From positions 1,351,781,550-1,351,845,549 of the forward strand of contig OY856411.1 of assembly GCA_963693085.1 (NCBI GenBank): 64,000 nt of DNA, written 5' to 3'. Source of the stretch: Alisma plantago-aquatica. Lineage: Eukaryota; Streptophyta; Magnoliopsida; Alismatales; Alismataceae. Below are positions 24,358 through 33,441 of the stretch, in pieces. Each line of letters starts with the position of its first letter. Within the stretch, counting starts at the first letter, position 1. The position numbers were made by a program, and so were the translations under genes. The notes under the pieces are model-generated. The model searched no databases. It saw nothing but the letters and a program-made list of their open reading frames with translations, and had not been told where the DNA came from.

Positions 24358-25765
24358 TGAAAACCTCTAGAGGGGGGGTGAATAGAGTTTTATGATAATT
24401 TAAAACAATTTAAACTCAAACAACCAAAGTAAAAGATTGAGAAGAGGAACACAGGTGTTTAGAGTGGTTCCACCTTAGCAAATACTAAGGAGTCAGTCCA
24501 CTACCCGGTTGCTTACCCAACCGGGATTTTGAAAGTATTGAATTTTATTACCTTTCAAGGATGTTACATAAAATTACAACACTCTCTAAACACCCTTTGG
24601 ACAGCCTTCACCTAGAAGTAATCTTGCCAACCTTGAAGCAGCCTTCCTTGGAGTAACTTCAAGCTCCCCCTTGAAGTAGCCTCCCTCCCGAAGTAGCTTC
24701 CCGTCAAGATAGCCTTCTGAAGTAGTCCAAAGTCCTCCTCTTCACACGAAGAGCTTCACCCTCTTCCTATATGCAGCCTCCTCCCTGGAGTAGCAACGAA
24801 GAGTACAAATATTACAAGGAACAAGAAAGAAAATAGGAAAGTACAACTTATCCTTTTAAGCTCAAGGCTTGAATTGCCTATATCAAGCGTATGGATTTTC
24901 CTAGCCAAGGTAATAGACTTGTGGATGCTAGGGTTAGGAAAATCTAGCCTATAGGACGAGCTTGAGCTAGATGGAATATGGCCAAGTGATCACAGTGCTC
25001 AATTGCTTGTAAAAGATTGCTCAAGAGTGCTTAGAAAGAATTCTCAAGTGTAGCAAGGTGAATTCTAGTGTCCTATAGCTTGTCCTATTTATAGGGATAG
25101 CCTAAGTATGCTTAAGGACCTTCTAGATAGTTTCTAGGGGGTTCCAAGTGCTCAATTAGCCGTTAGGAATAGATTGGTCGTTTTTACAACGGCTAATTGC
25201 TTTAACTCTGCAGATTCTGTCAGAGACCGTCTCGGTCGACAGATGGTCGACCGAGACACCCACTCGGTCGAGCTTTCCTCGACCGACAGGCTCTCTGAGT
25301 GCAACGTTCACTTCCAACTGCCAACTAACTCATTTGCTAAGTCTAACGGCTACTTTAGGTCAATTCTCGGTCGAGAAGGTTGTCGACCGAGAGTGTCTCG
25401 GTCGAGGAGTGTGTCGACCGAGATTGACTCTGTTTCAATCTATCAATTAAGATACTAAGTGTGTACATGAGTGTGCATAATGTGATCCTATTAGAAGGGA
25501 TGACTTGTCTAACTATGGTGTGTAGCTAGGGAAGATCCATTGCTTGATTTACATGCAATCTAGGTACTTGTACATTATATAACTGTACAAGTTTTTACAA
25601 TAGTGATTACATTGCATGAAAATAAAACTATAAACTTATGATCTCCCGAGTTGCTTCGTCATCCACCATAATCCTGCACACTCAAGTAGCTCGTTAGATA
25701 AATAAGAATGAAATGTTTGTCATAATCAAAACAAAGGGATTTTATAGATGTCCATTTAGCCAACA
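24358..25765 (-). repeat. TR-GAG LTR, copy 3 (5'-most)
   Basis: 1408 bp, ending CCAACA|GTTAT, where GTTAT is the target duplication of the whole array. The TATA box is at about 25085-25095. Confidence 0.93.
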
Positions 25766-26271
25766 GTTATATGAACATCATATTCTTAAGAAAAGAAACA
25801 TTCACGAACCGAAGTGAAATCACTGTGGTGATTATCAAAACAGTATAATGTGAATATTGCTCTTAAAGCATATTTTTCCATATATATGACATATGAGTGA
25901 ACAAACAGGTAAGGAAAAAACAAATTTTAACAAACCGAAACATGATAGGATAAAGTTCCAGGATCATTCATAAGGTGCGGAAACATCTAATAAAAGTTTT
26001 AATATCAATTTTATCCAACAATTATGCCCAAAAAAGGCCCTGAAATTACTTAAAACGTGATTTTGAGGGTCTAAACTACCGAATTTGGCTAAAAAATGAA
26101 AAGTTTGTGGAGAAGCCACAAATTTTGAAGATCTCGCCGTTTCCAATCAGAAAAAGTATATGTGCGTTAAAATCTGACACTGGTGGCCAAGATTGTGGAA
26201 AATTGATAAAACTGATATTTTCTCTTAATTAGGACTATGAGTATGATCTTAACGAAGCGACTGATACCACA

Positions 26272-26789
26272 TGTTAGCATAAAAACGTGATACGTAAACA
26301 TGTAAAGTTTAATCATGTGTACGGTTTAGGATCTTGATCATAAACTAGTCACTATTAAAGTAAAACGTACCCGTAGACATGGTTGAATACGGTGGTGAGA
26401 TCTGCGGAGGTGATCTTCGGAGAAGTCCACGCCCGTGTTCGTCGTTCGCCACGAAAGACGTCTTCTCTCTCTTAGCCTATAGCCGTCAAGTGTGTTTTCC
26501 GTAAAGTGTGATTAACCCTAAGAGATGGATCTCAGGGTTATACTTATAGGCAGAGAGAGGGACGAATTTCCTGTATCCTTTAATCGCAGCCGTCCATCAA
26601 GGTTGCCATAATAATAGGAAAAGACTTCTAATAAAAACTCAATTCCTTTATCAAATCCAACCGTTTCCTATTAACCGCAATTGTTATATGGGCCACATAA
26701 TGAAGATAATTAATGAATTTCGGAATACCAACAATCCCACAATAATAAGGATTGTCGAGTCCCAAAATATTCCCCAATTTATTCCAACA
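26272..26789 (-). repeat. 5' LTR of Copia A
   Basis: 518 bp, paired with 11142-11653. It ends in TTCCAACA followed by the CTCAT target duplication. Minus-strand TATAAGTATAACC lies near 26532-26544. The leader between this LTR and the TR-GAG insertion is 25771-26271. Confidence 0.95.
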
Positions 26790-26794
26790 CTCAT

Positions 26795-27133
26795 CACCGG
26801 TGGTGGCATTTGTTTGTGAGGCATGACGCTGTTAAGTTTCTTGTGGAAGGCATGCTCCGTTACCAGAATGAGCTTCTCAAATCCACATACCAGCAGCAGA
26901 GCTGCCAAGGCACTACTAAGTGTATCGACGAACCCATCCACTTTCTAGTGACCATGGCTGCCAAGGCACTCTGCGTGCTCGTCAAGGAAGACCGGGAAAT
27001 GGGCTGGATCATCGTCGAGTCCAAGCTAAGGCTACTTCTCCCAGTACTGCTTGAGAAAAATTTCCTCCGGGCAGTACAATATCGCCTTGCTGTTTATGGA
27101 GATCGCCCGTGTGGCCGAACGTGATGCTTTTTT
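26795..27133 (+). pseudogene. ARO copy 1, downstream armadillo part beyond Copia A
   Basis: It continues the ARO homology interrupted at 11141: RHDAVKFLVEGMLRY, then MAAKALCVLVKEDRE, IIVESKLRLLLPVLLEK, and (shifted frame) MEIARVAERDAFFRR. These match in order the ARO consensus blocks MKAMAARALW, ITESRALLCFAVLLEKG and ALMEI..VAE.DADLRR. At least two frameshifts are visible, at about 26815 and 27062. At about 27133 the sequence jumps to an earlier domain of a second ARO copy, so the true C-terminus of copy 1 is lost. Confidence 0.75.
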
Positions 27134-28023
27134 CAGGCGCTGCGCATAACGCAGCTTATTTACCATCATCCCGACCAGCATGCTGAAATCAATGATCTTG
27201 GCTCTCGAGAAATCTATCAGAGATGTCTCCGGGCTCCACTGGGAAGTCAATTCTCTCTCTGCAGACAACGAGGACGACGGCGACGTGCCCATCCTCTTTT
27301 TCATCTGGAAGCAGGTCGCCAAGCTGCTCCACGGCTCTCCCGAGGAGAAGGCCATGGCTACCACTTCGCTCAAGTCACTCGCCCGAGACGGTGACCAATA
27401 TGGGAAGCTAATCATCCAGGTAGGAGGTATCGCTCCACACTTGGAGGACAAGGAAGTTGAGGTTGGTACGCAGGAGAGCGCCAGTGAAGCTATTGGGTTT
27501 CTCACCCGTGATCTAGAGAATGCCAAGATCTTAATAATGTCCGAATCAGACTCTATCCTTGATGTCTTCGTCCAACTCCTCAAAGACCTATTAAGGTTCA
27601 GGCCTATGCGGCCATGGCCATATCCCAACTGGCGGCAGATCAGCAGCAGTGCCGGCGTTTGTTTGTCATGAACGGCGCCGATAAGCTACTCGTGAAATGT
27701 CTCCTTCGCTACGGGAAGGAGACCTGTGACGATGGTGACATCCACTTTCTACTTATAAGCGAGCAATCTCCAAGAGCAGCAAGGCTGCGCTGCATTGGAC
27801 CTGGTTGCTCTTATTAAGGAGGGTTGGGAAGAGGAGCATGAGCTTGGAATCTACCATGTCCCGGCAGATATTCTGGTCTGCCTTTGCAAGCTCGTAGAGT
27901 ACCTTGGTTAGCTGAATGGGATACAGAGTTCAGGCACAACACGTTTGATCCTACCTCCCAAGCCGGATCCTTTGTGGTCGACCAGCTATTGCACACTGTC
28001 TCATAAGCTGGTGACAACAACTA
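27134..28023 (+). pseudogene. ARO copy 2, N-terminal-domain end through armadillo repeats
   Basis: It begins with LFTIIPTSMLKSMILALEK, i.e. the RRVFTIIP block that lies near residue 190 of ARO proteins. It continues with SIRDVSGL, PILFFIWKQVAKLLHGSPEEKA, SLARDGDQYGKLIIQVGGIAP, AAMAISQLAADQQQCRRLF and finally NTFDPTSQAG..VVDQLL. This is the same order as copy 1 and the family. Frameshifts occur near 27595 and 27760-27920. Two in-frame TAA codons (about 28003 and 28021) follow VVDQLLHTVS. It is 5'-truncated by fusion with copy 1, which reads as a deletion between tandem paralogues. Confidence 0.75.
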
Positions 28024-28032
28024 ATTGCTAAT

Positions 28033-29460
28033 CGAAATTGATTTGGTCACGCGGGCATACCATCAAGCTCAATGAGGGTGGTTTTGAGGAAAATTGAGAA
28101 GTTTTGCCTTTTTTAAAGTGGTTTTGGTTTGTGGCAGCGGGTGACGTGGCAGATTTTAATTGGATGGGTTGATAAATGTTGTGTAATATACAAATAAATT
28201 TGTTTTGCTTATAACTTTTGAACCGTGATGAATTTTTTAACGAAACAAAAACCATTGGATTCGTTATGAAAAATGCATTCCAACAAGACTAATATTGATA
28301 TATTTTTTAACAAAAAAATAAAAATGATATGAATCGATTATTCTGGATGCCAATTAATTATTTTGGACGTCAATTAATCATCTTCGGGTGTCATTAGCCA
28401 TTTATGGGTGCCAATAAGTTATTTGGGTGTCGTTATGTTGTTTTAGTTGTCGATACCTTATTTGGCGTTATTTTAAACTTAATGGTGTCAATAAACTATT
28501 TTGGGCATCAATTATCTTAATTGGACGTCATCTTTATATTTTTGGATGTCAATGAACCATTTTGAGCGTCAATTCAACCATTTTTGGATGTAAATAACCA
28601 TTTATGGGCGTCATAGCATCCAAAATACCTTATTTGGGCGTCATTTTAAACTTCTGAGTGTCAATGAGCCATTTTGGACATCAATTGCGTCAATTCAACC
28701 ATTTTTTGGTGTAAAAAATCATTTATGGGCGTCATAGCATCCAAAATGTCTTATTTGGGTGTCATTTTAAACTTATGGGTGTCAATGAACTATTTTAGAC
28801 GTCAATACCTTATTTGGGCGCCATTTTTATACTTTTAGGTGCCAATGCACCATTTTGGGCGTCAATTAACCATTTTTAGGTGTCAATAATTGTTTGTAGG
28901 TGTCATAGTATCCAAAATGCCTTTTTTAGACATTATTTTAAACTTTTGGGTGTCAATGAACCATTTTGGGCGTCAATTACCTTATTTGGGCGTCATCTTC
29001 ATACTTGTGTGTGTCAACAAACTATTTTGTGCGCCGACTAACTATTTTTTGGGTGTCAATAACTATTTATGGGCGCCATAACATCCAATGCCTTATTTGG
29101 GTATCATTTTAAAATTCTGGGTGTCAATGAACCATTTTATGTATTTTTGGGTGTCAATAACCATTTATGAGCACTATAGTTGGTTGTCAATCAACCTATA
29201 TATATCATTTTTATATTTTTTATCTCAAATTTATGTCAATATTAGGCTTGTTAGATTGTATTTTTTATAACAAAACCAACGGTTTTAGTTTCATCAAAAA
29301 ATTCATTACGGTTCAAAAGTTATAAGCGAAACAAATTTATTTGTCTATTTAATAATATAAAAAAAGCACACCCTCCGCCACGTGGCGGTGGATGGGAAGT
29401 TATTTTGCCCGCGCGTGAATCCGGGTGTGAGGGAGCTTGAGCTTCCCAGAATCTTAGTCC
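28033..29460. mobile_element. MULE-like non-autonomous DNA transposon inside ARO copy 2
   Basis: The 1428-bp element is flanked by perfect 9-bp duplications ATTGCTAAT (28024-28032 and 29461-29469), the TSD length of Mutator-like elements. Removing one TSD copy plus the insert rejoins the ARO codons in phase (LL|IPCIEEL). Inside is a long imperfect inverted repeat: ACAAATAAATTTGTTT..CTTATAACTTTTGAACCGT at about 28190-28310 mirrors about 29245-29345. There is also an outer TCACGCGGGCA / TGCCCGCGCGTGA pair. The extreme termini do not match each other perfectly. No transposase is present. Confidence 0.75.
28330..29215. repeat. Degenerate minisatellite (GGGCGTCAATTA / GGGTGTCAAT motifs) in the MULE-like element
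   Basis: Phrases such as TTTTGGGTGTCAATGAACCATTTTGGGCGTCAATT and CCATTTATGGGCGTCATAGCATCCAAAATGCCTTATTTGGGCGTCAT recur many times. There is a short basic unit of about 30-37 bases and a higher-order period of roughly 150-190 bases. It is noncoding; open frames here are by-products of the repeat. Confidence 0.75.
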
Positions 29461-29462
29461 AT

Positions 29463-29803
29463 TGCTAATACCGTGCATTGAAGAGCTCGACTGCCTGTCT
29501 TCTATATTCTGGAAGACGGCGACGGCGGTCGGACCCTTGGTTCGGCTACTCAATGAGAGTGAAGAGGAGATCATGCACAAGGTTGTCATTGCTATGATAA
29601 ATTTCACCATAGAGAGAATGAGCTATCTTGCTAGACTAGTCTATGTAGAGAGCACTGTCCAGTTACCGGCTATGCTGCTGGCATGTTACTTAGCATCTGA
29701 GGTTCCTGACAACAAGCAACTTGCCAGCGCGGTTGCGTGGGCCTCAAAGGTGTCGGGGTTTGACGAAGAAAAACACCATATTGCAAAACTTTTCTCAAGA
29801 TAA
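29463..29803 (+). pseudogene. ARO copy 2, C-terminal armadillo part
   Basis: After the MULE-like insert the frame continues as LLIPCIEELDCL, AVGPLVRLLNESEEEIMHKVVIAMINF and VQLPAMLLACYLASEVPDNKQLA, then VAWASK. This is the conserved ARO C-terminal region (LLIPCI.AIG.L, IGPLVRLLDERE, VQIPALVLLCYI). From about 29790 the sequence matches Copia B's LTR, so the last ARO residues are replaced by LTR sequence and the stop at 29803 belongs to the fusion. Confidence 0.8.
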
Positions 29804-30387
29804 AGAGATAAAAATCACGAGGTAATCCTGACCAACAATCACTATGTAATAAATTACAACTGACACCTCTCAGATTTAATTATTCCTAAATCCAAGTAGC
29901 AACCGCCAATCGCTACTTTGCTTCAAGGCAAAGTTGCCGACTCTCTCTTATTAACCAAGAAAGTTGTTCTGTTAGTACACCCTATGTGTCACCGAATATC
30001 AGTCGCTACTTTGCTTCAAGACAAAGTCGCTGACCCTCTCTTATTTACCAAGAGAGCTCCTCCAGTTGTTCTTGTTCTCTGACACCATCTACCGCAGAAG
30101 GCACCAACAAGCAACTGGAGGGATCACACCTCAACCGGTAGATGGTGGGATGATCTCAATGACTTTTCCTAAGGTCTCTATTTATAGGTCTCCATTCATG
30201 TGGTTGCAACTAGGATTCCTTGTCCAAATCCTAGACCCACTTCTAGTCCAACTCCATGATGCACATAGGGAACCATCATCTTTCCTTCTTGGATTTGACT
30301 CTTATTAGAATTGGTAGCACAAACCAACCCTCTCCCGAGTCTAAATCCCACTAGGACATAGGCTGGATTATATTCCTAATCCCAACA
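29790..30387 (-). repeat. 3' LTR of Copia B, outer end truncated
   Basis: It aligns with 56060-56467: GTAATAAATTACAACT..ACACCTCTCAGAT, GCTACTTTGCTTCAAG, CAACTGGAGGGATCACA. It holds a CTATAAATAG promoter box on minus (about 30176-30186). It ends TCCCAACA next to the PPT. Confidence 0.85.
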
Positions 30388-30399
30388 ATCTCCCCCTCC

Positions 30400-31547
30400 A
30401 GCCTATTAGGGAGATGTGGTCTTCAGCGATCATCTGGAGTAGTTTGTGGACCTCATCACCACATGTGAAGGATCCACTCTCCTCGAACATGTCAGCATCT
30501 TGTCATTTTCATCTATCTTCTTGAATTTCAATCCTGACTTCACTCTGTTCCCAAGCAACTGAGAAGAAATATTGTGGCAGTGCCGCTTCTCTCTCTATGC
30601 TCACACTTGGAATTTTGCTGGCTCTCCCTGAATGGTCAGCCGAGCCCTCCTGAAAGAAAATCATGGTTTTGACCTTTTGTACCAAGGTTTAAAAACTCTT
30701 TGATGATGCTCCCCCTGTTGATGTAACTCGACATTAAGATCCTCCAATCTGGATGTAGCAACTACATGTCCAATGTATTGCCCTCCTTCTTCACATGTGC
30801 GTTGTCTCGAAGAAGTCTTTGGAGCGACCTTCTCCAACTGGGAGTCATTGTGTTACACATCTCTCTTCATCATGTAGAGCCACTTATTCTTTAATGGTCT
30901 CTGGCCCTTGGGAAGCGCCACAATCTCATATGTTTCATTCTTCTGTAAAGAATTCATCTCCTCCTGCATCGACTGATGCCACTGTACTCTATCTCTATGA
31001 GTTTGTGCATCATGATAAATCCCTGGCTCCCCTGATCGGTAAGCAAGATACTGAGATGCCAGATATCTGGATGAAGGATGACAAACTGTTAGACCTCCTC
31101 AACTGCTGCTCTGAGGACTCTGCTTGATCCTGATCTTGCTCCCCCTTCCCAGAAGTCTCTGCCTGTGAAGTTGAATCACTCATTTGCGCATCTGGAACTG
31201 GACCACTCGATGTGATATCACTCTGATGCTCAGGATGATTATGTTGCTCTTATTTGTCATCAGAAGACTGCACTTGTGAAGAAGTCGCAACATCCTCATA
31301 CTCATCGTCTGAAGAACTGTCACCTGATCTCACAGCCTCTGCATCATCAACCTCAGGCTCTGTCACTGTCTGACTCTCACAGAAAGTCACATCTCTATGT
31401 CTGGTCATGGTCTTTTTTCATAGGATCTCATAACCTGTACCCAAACTGCTGATCTCCATACCCAAGAAAGATACATAGCACTGCTCTATCATCCAGCTTT
31501 TGCCTCTTTTTCTTTGGAACATGTGCATAAGCCTTGTACCCAAATAC
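30400..31547 (-). pseudogene. Copia B spacer and RT/RNase H remnant
   Basis: Only about 1.1 kb lies where about 2 kb of RT and RNase H is expected. Minus-strand traces include an acidic linker between integrase and RT (31150-31400). An RT-start-like block EEMNSLQKNETYEIVALPKG (about 30915-30975, in shifting frames) is followed by unrecognisable sequence. The RT catalytic YVDD region is absent, so B cannot be autonomous. Confidence 0.55.
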
Positions 31548-33441
31548 TCACAGATGAGCATAAGAGGCATCCTTTTCTATCCATATCTTCTCAGGTATAT
31601 CAAACCCCAAAGTAACTGATGGAAATCTATTTATCAGATAGCAGGAAGTACTCACTGTCTCACCCCAGAACGTCTTTGGCAACTTTGTAGTCTTCAACAT
31701 GCATATGACTTTCTCCACAATAGTACGGTTCATCCTTTCAACTGTACCATTGTGTTGTGGTGTTTCGGGCTCTGTCCTCTCATGTCGTATGCCACGATGT
31801 GTGCAATACGCTTGAAACTCCCTAGAGGTGTACTCTCTTCCATTGTCATTCTGGAGACACTTTAACTTTTCACCGATCTCGCGCTCTACCATGGCATTGA
31901 ACTTCTGAAAGCACTAAAAAATCTGATCATTGAACTTCAGTAAGTAGACTACACCTTTCTATATGCATCATCAATGAATGTGACAAAATACTTATTGCCA
32001 CCCAGTGAAACCACCTCAAACGGACCACAGACATCCGAATGAACCAACTGTAAAAGCTTTGACTTCATCGCAGACATTGTCTTGAAAGAAACTGGCTGAT
32101 GTTTTCCTATCTGACATGCGTCACATGAACTGATACCACTGTCTTTGCCACAAGGATTTAACCTTTTCTTGGATAGAAGCTTCAAGACTTTCTCACTCAT
32201 GTGTCCTAACCGTCTATGCCATATACATGTTTGGTTGTCATCAACTGCATGTATACTGCCATTTTTTAGCACTTTAAGCTTGGTCTTGTACAATATGCGA
32301 GGCAGTTTGCCCCATACAATAACCAAAGCCCCCTTGGTGATCTTGCATTTTCCACCACCAAAATCATGATGACAACCTTCTCTATCAAAGAAAGAACCAG
32401 AAATCAAACTCAGTCGCAGATTTGGACCATGACGAACATCCTTCAGCGTGAGCGTTCAACCGAAACTTGTCTAAACACAAATGTCTTCAATCTCGATGAT
32501 TATAGAGAAGCTGGAATTTCCCATGTTCACTCTGTCAAAGTCCCCCTTCCTGTATGAAGTAAATAACTCCTCAAATTGTGAAGCATGGTAAGAAGCTACA
32601 GTATCCACCACCCACTCTGAATCATCATCGTCAACATGCAAACACTGCTCCTGGATTGTTAAGACCACATCATCCTCATCATTCCTGTCATCTGATATTA
32701 TTGCTGCGGTGTTCTTTTCATCATCTTGTTTGTCTTTGGCTTCAGACCCGTGTTTCTTTTTCCAAACCTTCAATCCCTTTTGAAATGACATGGCATGTCA
32801 CAATGGAAGCACCCTCTACTACTCTTTGACTTGGATCTACTACGAGACTTCTTGTGGTCCTGAGACTCACTGCGACTCTGAGATCTGCCACGGTCTCTCA
32901 CTCTGCCAGCTCTCCTACCCTCTGTGAAGTGTAACTCTGATCCGTTATCACCTGAGGCTCGTCGTCGAGTTTCTTCATTCAGAAGACTGTTCTTCACCTG
33001 GTCAAGTGTCAACTTGCTTACTGTGCAGAATTACTGACTGTAACTACGAGTGTCTCCCAGCTGTCCGATAACGATCCTAGAAGAAGTAGAGCCTGGAGTT
33101 CAACATCAAGAACCATCGTCATGGACTCCGATTGATTTATAAGGCTTTGGAATTCATTCATATGCTCGGCAATACTTGTACCATCTCTGTACTTGAGGTT
33201 CACCAACTTTCGAATCAAGAAAGTTGTATTTGTGGCAGTCTTCTGCTCATATAACTTCTTGAACTTTTCCCACAGATCTTTGAAATTAGTTTCTTCTGAG
33301 ACTTTATAGAACACGGAGATGTCGAGCCACTTCCGCACTGTTCTGACGGTTTTCCTATTTAGCTTCTTCCAATCTGCATCATACGTAGTCTTTGGATTTT
33401 GTCCATCTATTGGATCGTACAAATCTTTGCAATAGAGAATG
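31548..33441 (-). pseudogene. Copia B gag, protease, integrase remnants
   Basis: From right to left: gag (33018-33441, FKDLWEKFKKLYEQK), a CFHCDMPCHFKRDC-type zinc knuckle (about 32765-32810), a protease-like WVVDTVASYHAS (about 32600; Val where Ala is usual), pre-integrase WHRRLGH with a Cys pair (32180-32330), integrase start HSDVCGPF (about 32045), then NDNGREY and PQHNGTVERMNRT (31730-31850). Frames break at about 33015, 32780, 32430 and 31920. The first 27 codons of gag are on the far side of element C, at 55815-55896. Confidence 0.8.

Larger units (their letters stand above)
16436..25765 (-). mobile_element. Tandem TR-GAG/SIRE-like retrotransposon: three LTRs, two internal domains
   Basis: Order on the plus strand is LTR, internal, LTR, internal, LTR, at an exact 3961-bp period. 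LTRs are 16436-17843, 20397-21804 and 24358-25765 (1408 bp each); internals are 2553 bp. The array has a single pair of 5-bp target duplications, GTTAT (16431-16435 and 25766-25770), so it behaves as one insertion. Each internal has an initiator-Met PBS and a PPT. Each encodes only a GAG-like protein and no protease, integrase or RT. The units look almost identical; one difference seen is at 19843 versus 23804. It is inserted in the leader of Copia A between PBS and gag. Confidence 0.93.
11142..26789 (-). mobile_element. Copia retrotransposon A, full length, inserted in ARO copy 1
   Basis: TG...CA termini are flanked by perfect 5-bp target duplications CTCAT (11137-11141 and 26790-26794). LTRs are 11142-11653 and 26272-26789. 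A TGGTATCAG primer-binding site (minus strand, 26261-26269) abuts the 5' LTR with a 2-base spacer, and a purine-rich AAGTGGGAGAC tract abuts the 3' LTR (11654-11664). It carries a continuous gag-pol frame. Its 5' leader is split by the TR-GAG array at 16436-25765; without that insert it would be about 6.3 kb. About 13 substitutions and one 6-bp indel separate the LTRs. Confidence 0.95.
29790..33441 (-). mobile_element. Copia retrotransposon B, 3' (left) segment
   Basis: A minus-strand Copia element interrupted by chromovirus C; the rest is at 55815 to about 56467. This segment has a 5'-truncated 3' LTR (29790-30387), a PPT (GGAGGGGGAGAT on minus at 30388-30399), degraded RT sequence, and IN, protease and most of gag. 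The LTR start (about 145 bases, present on the right) is missing at the junction with the ARO relic, and no target duplication is visible. Confidence 0.85.
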
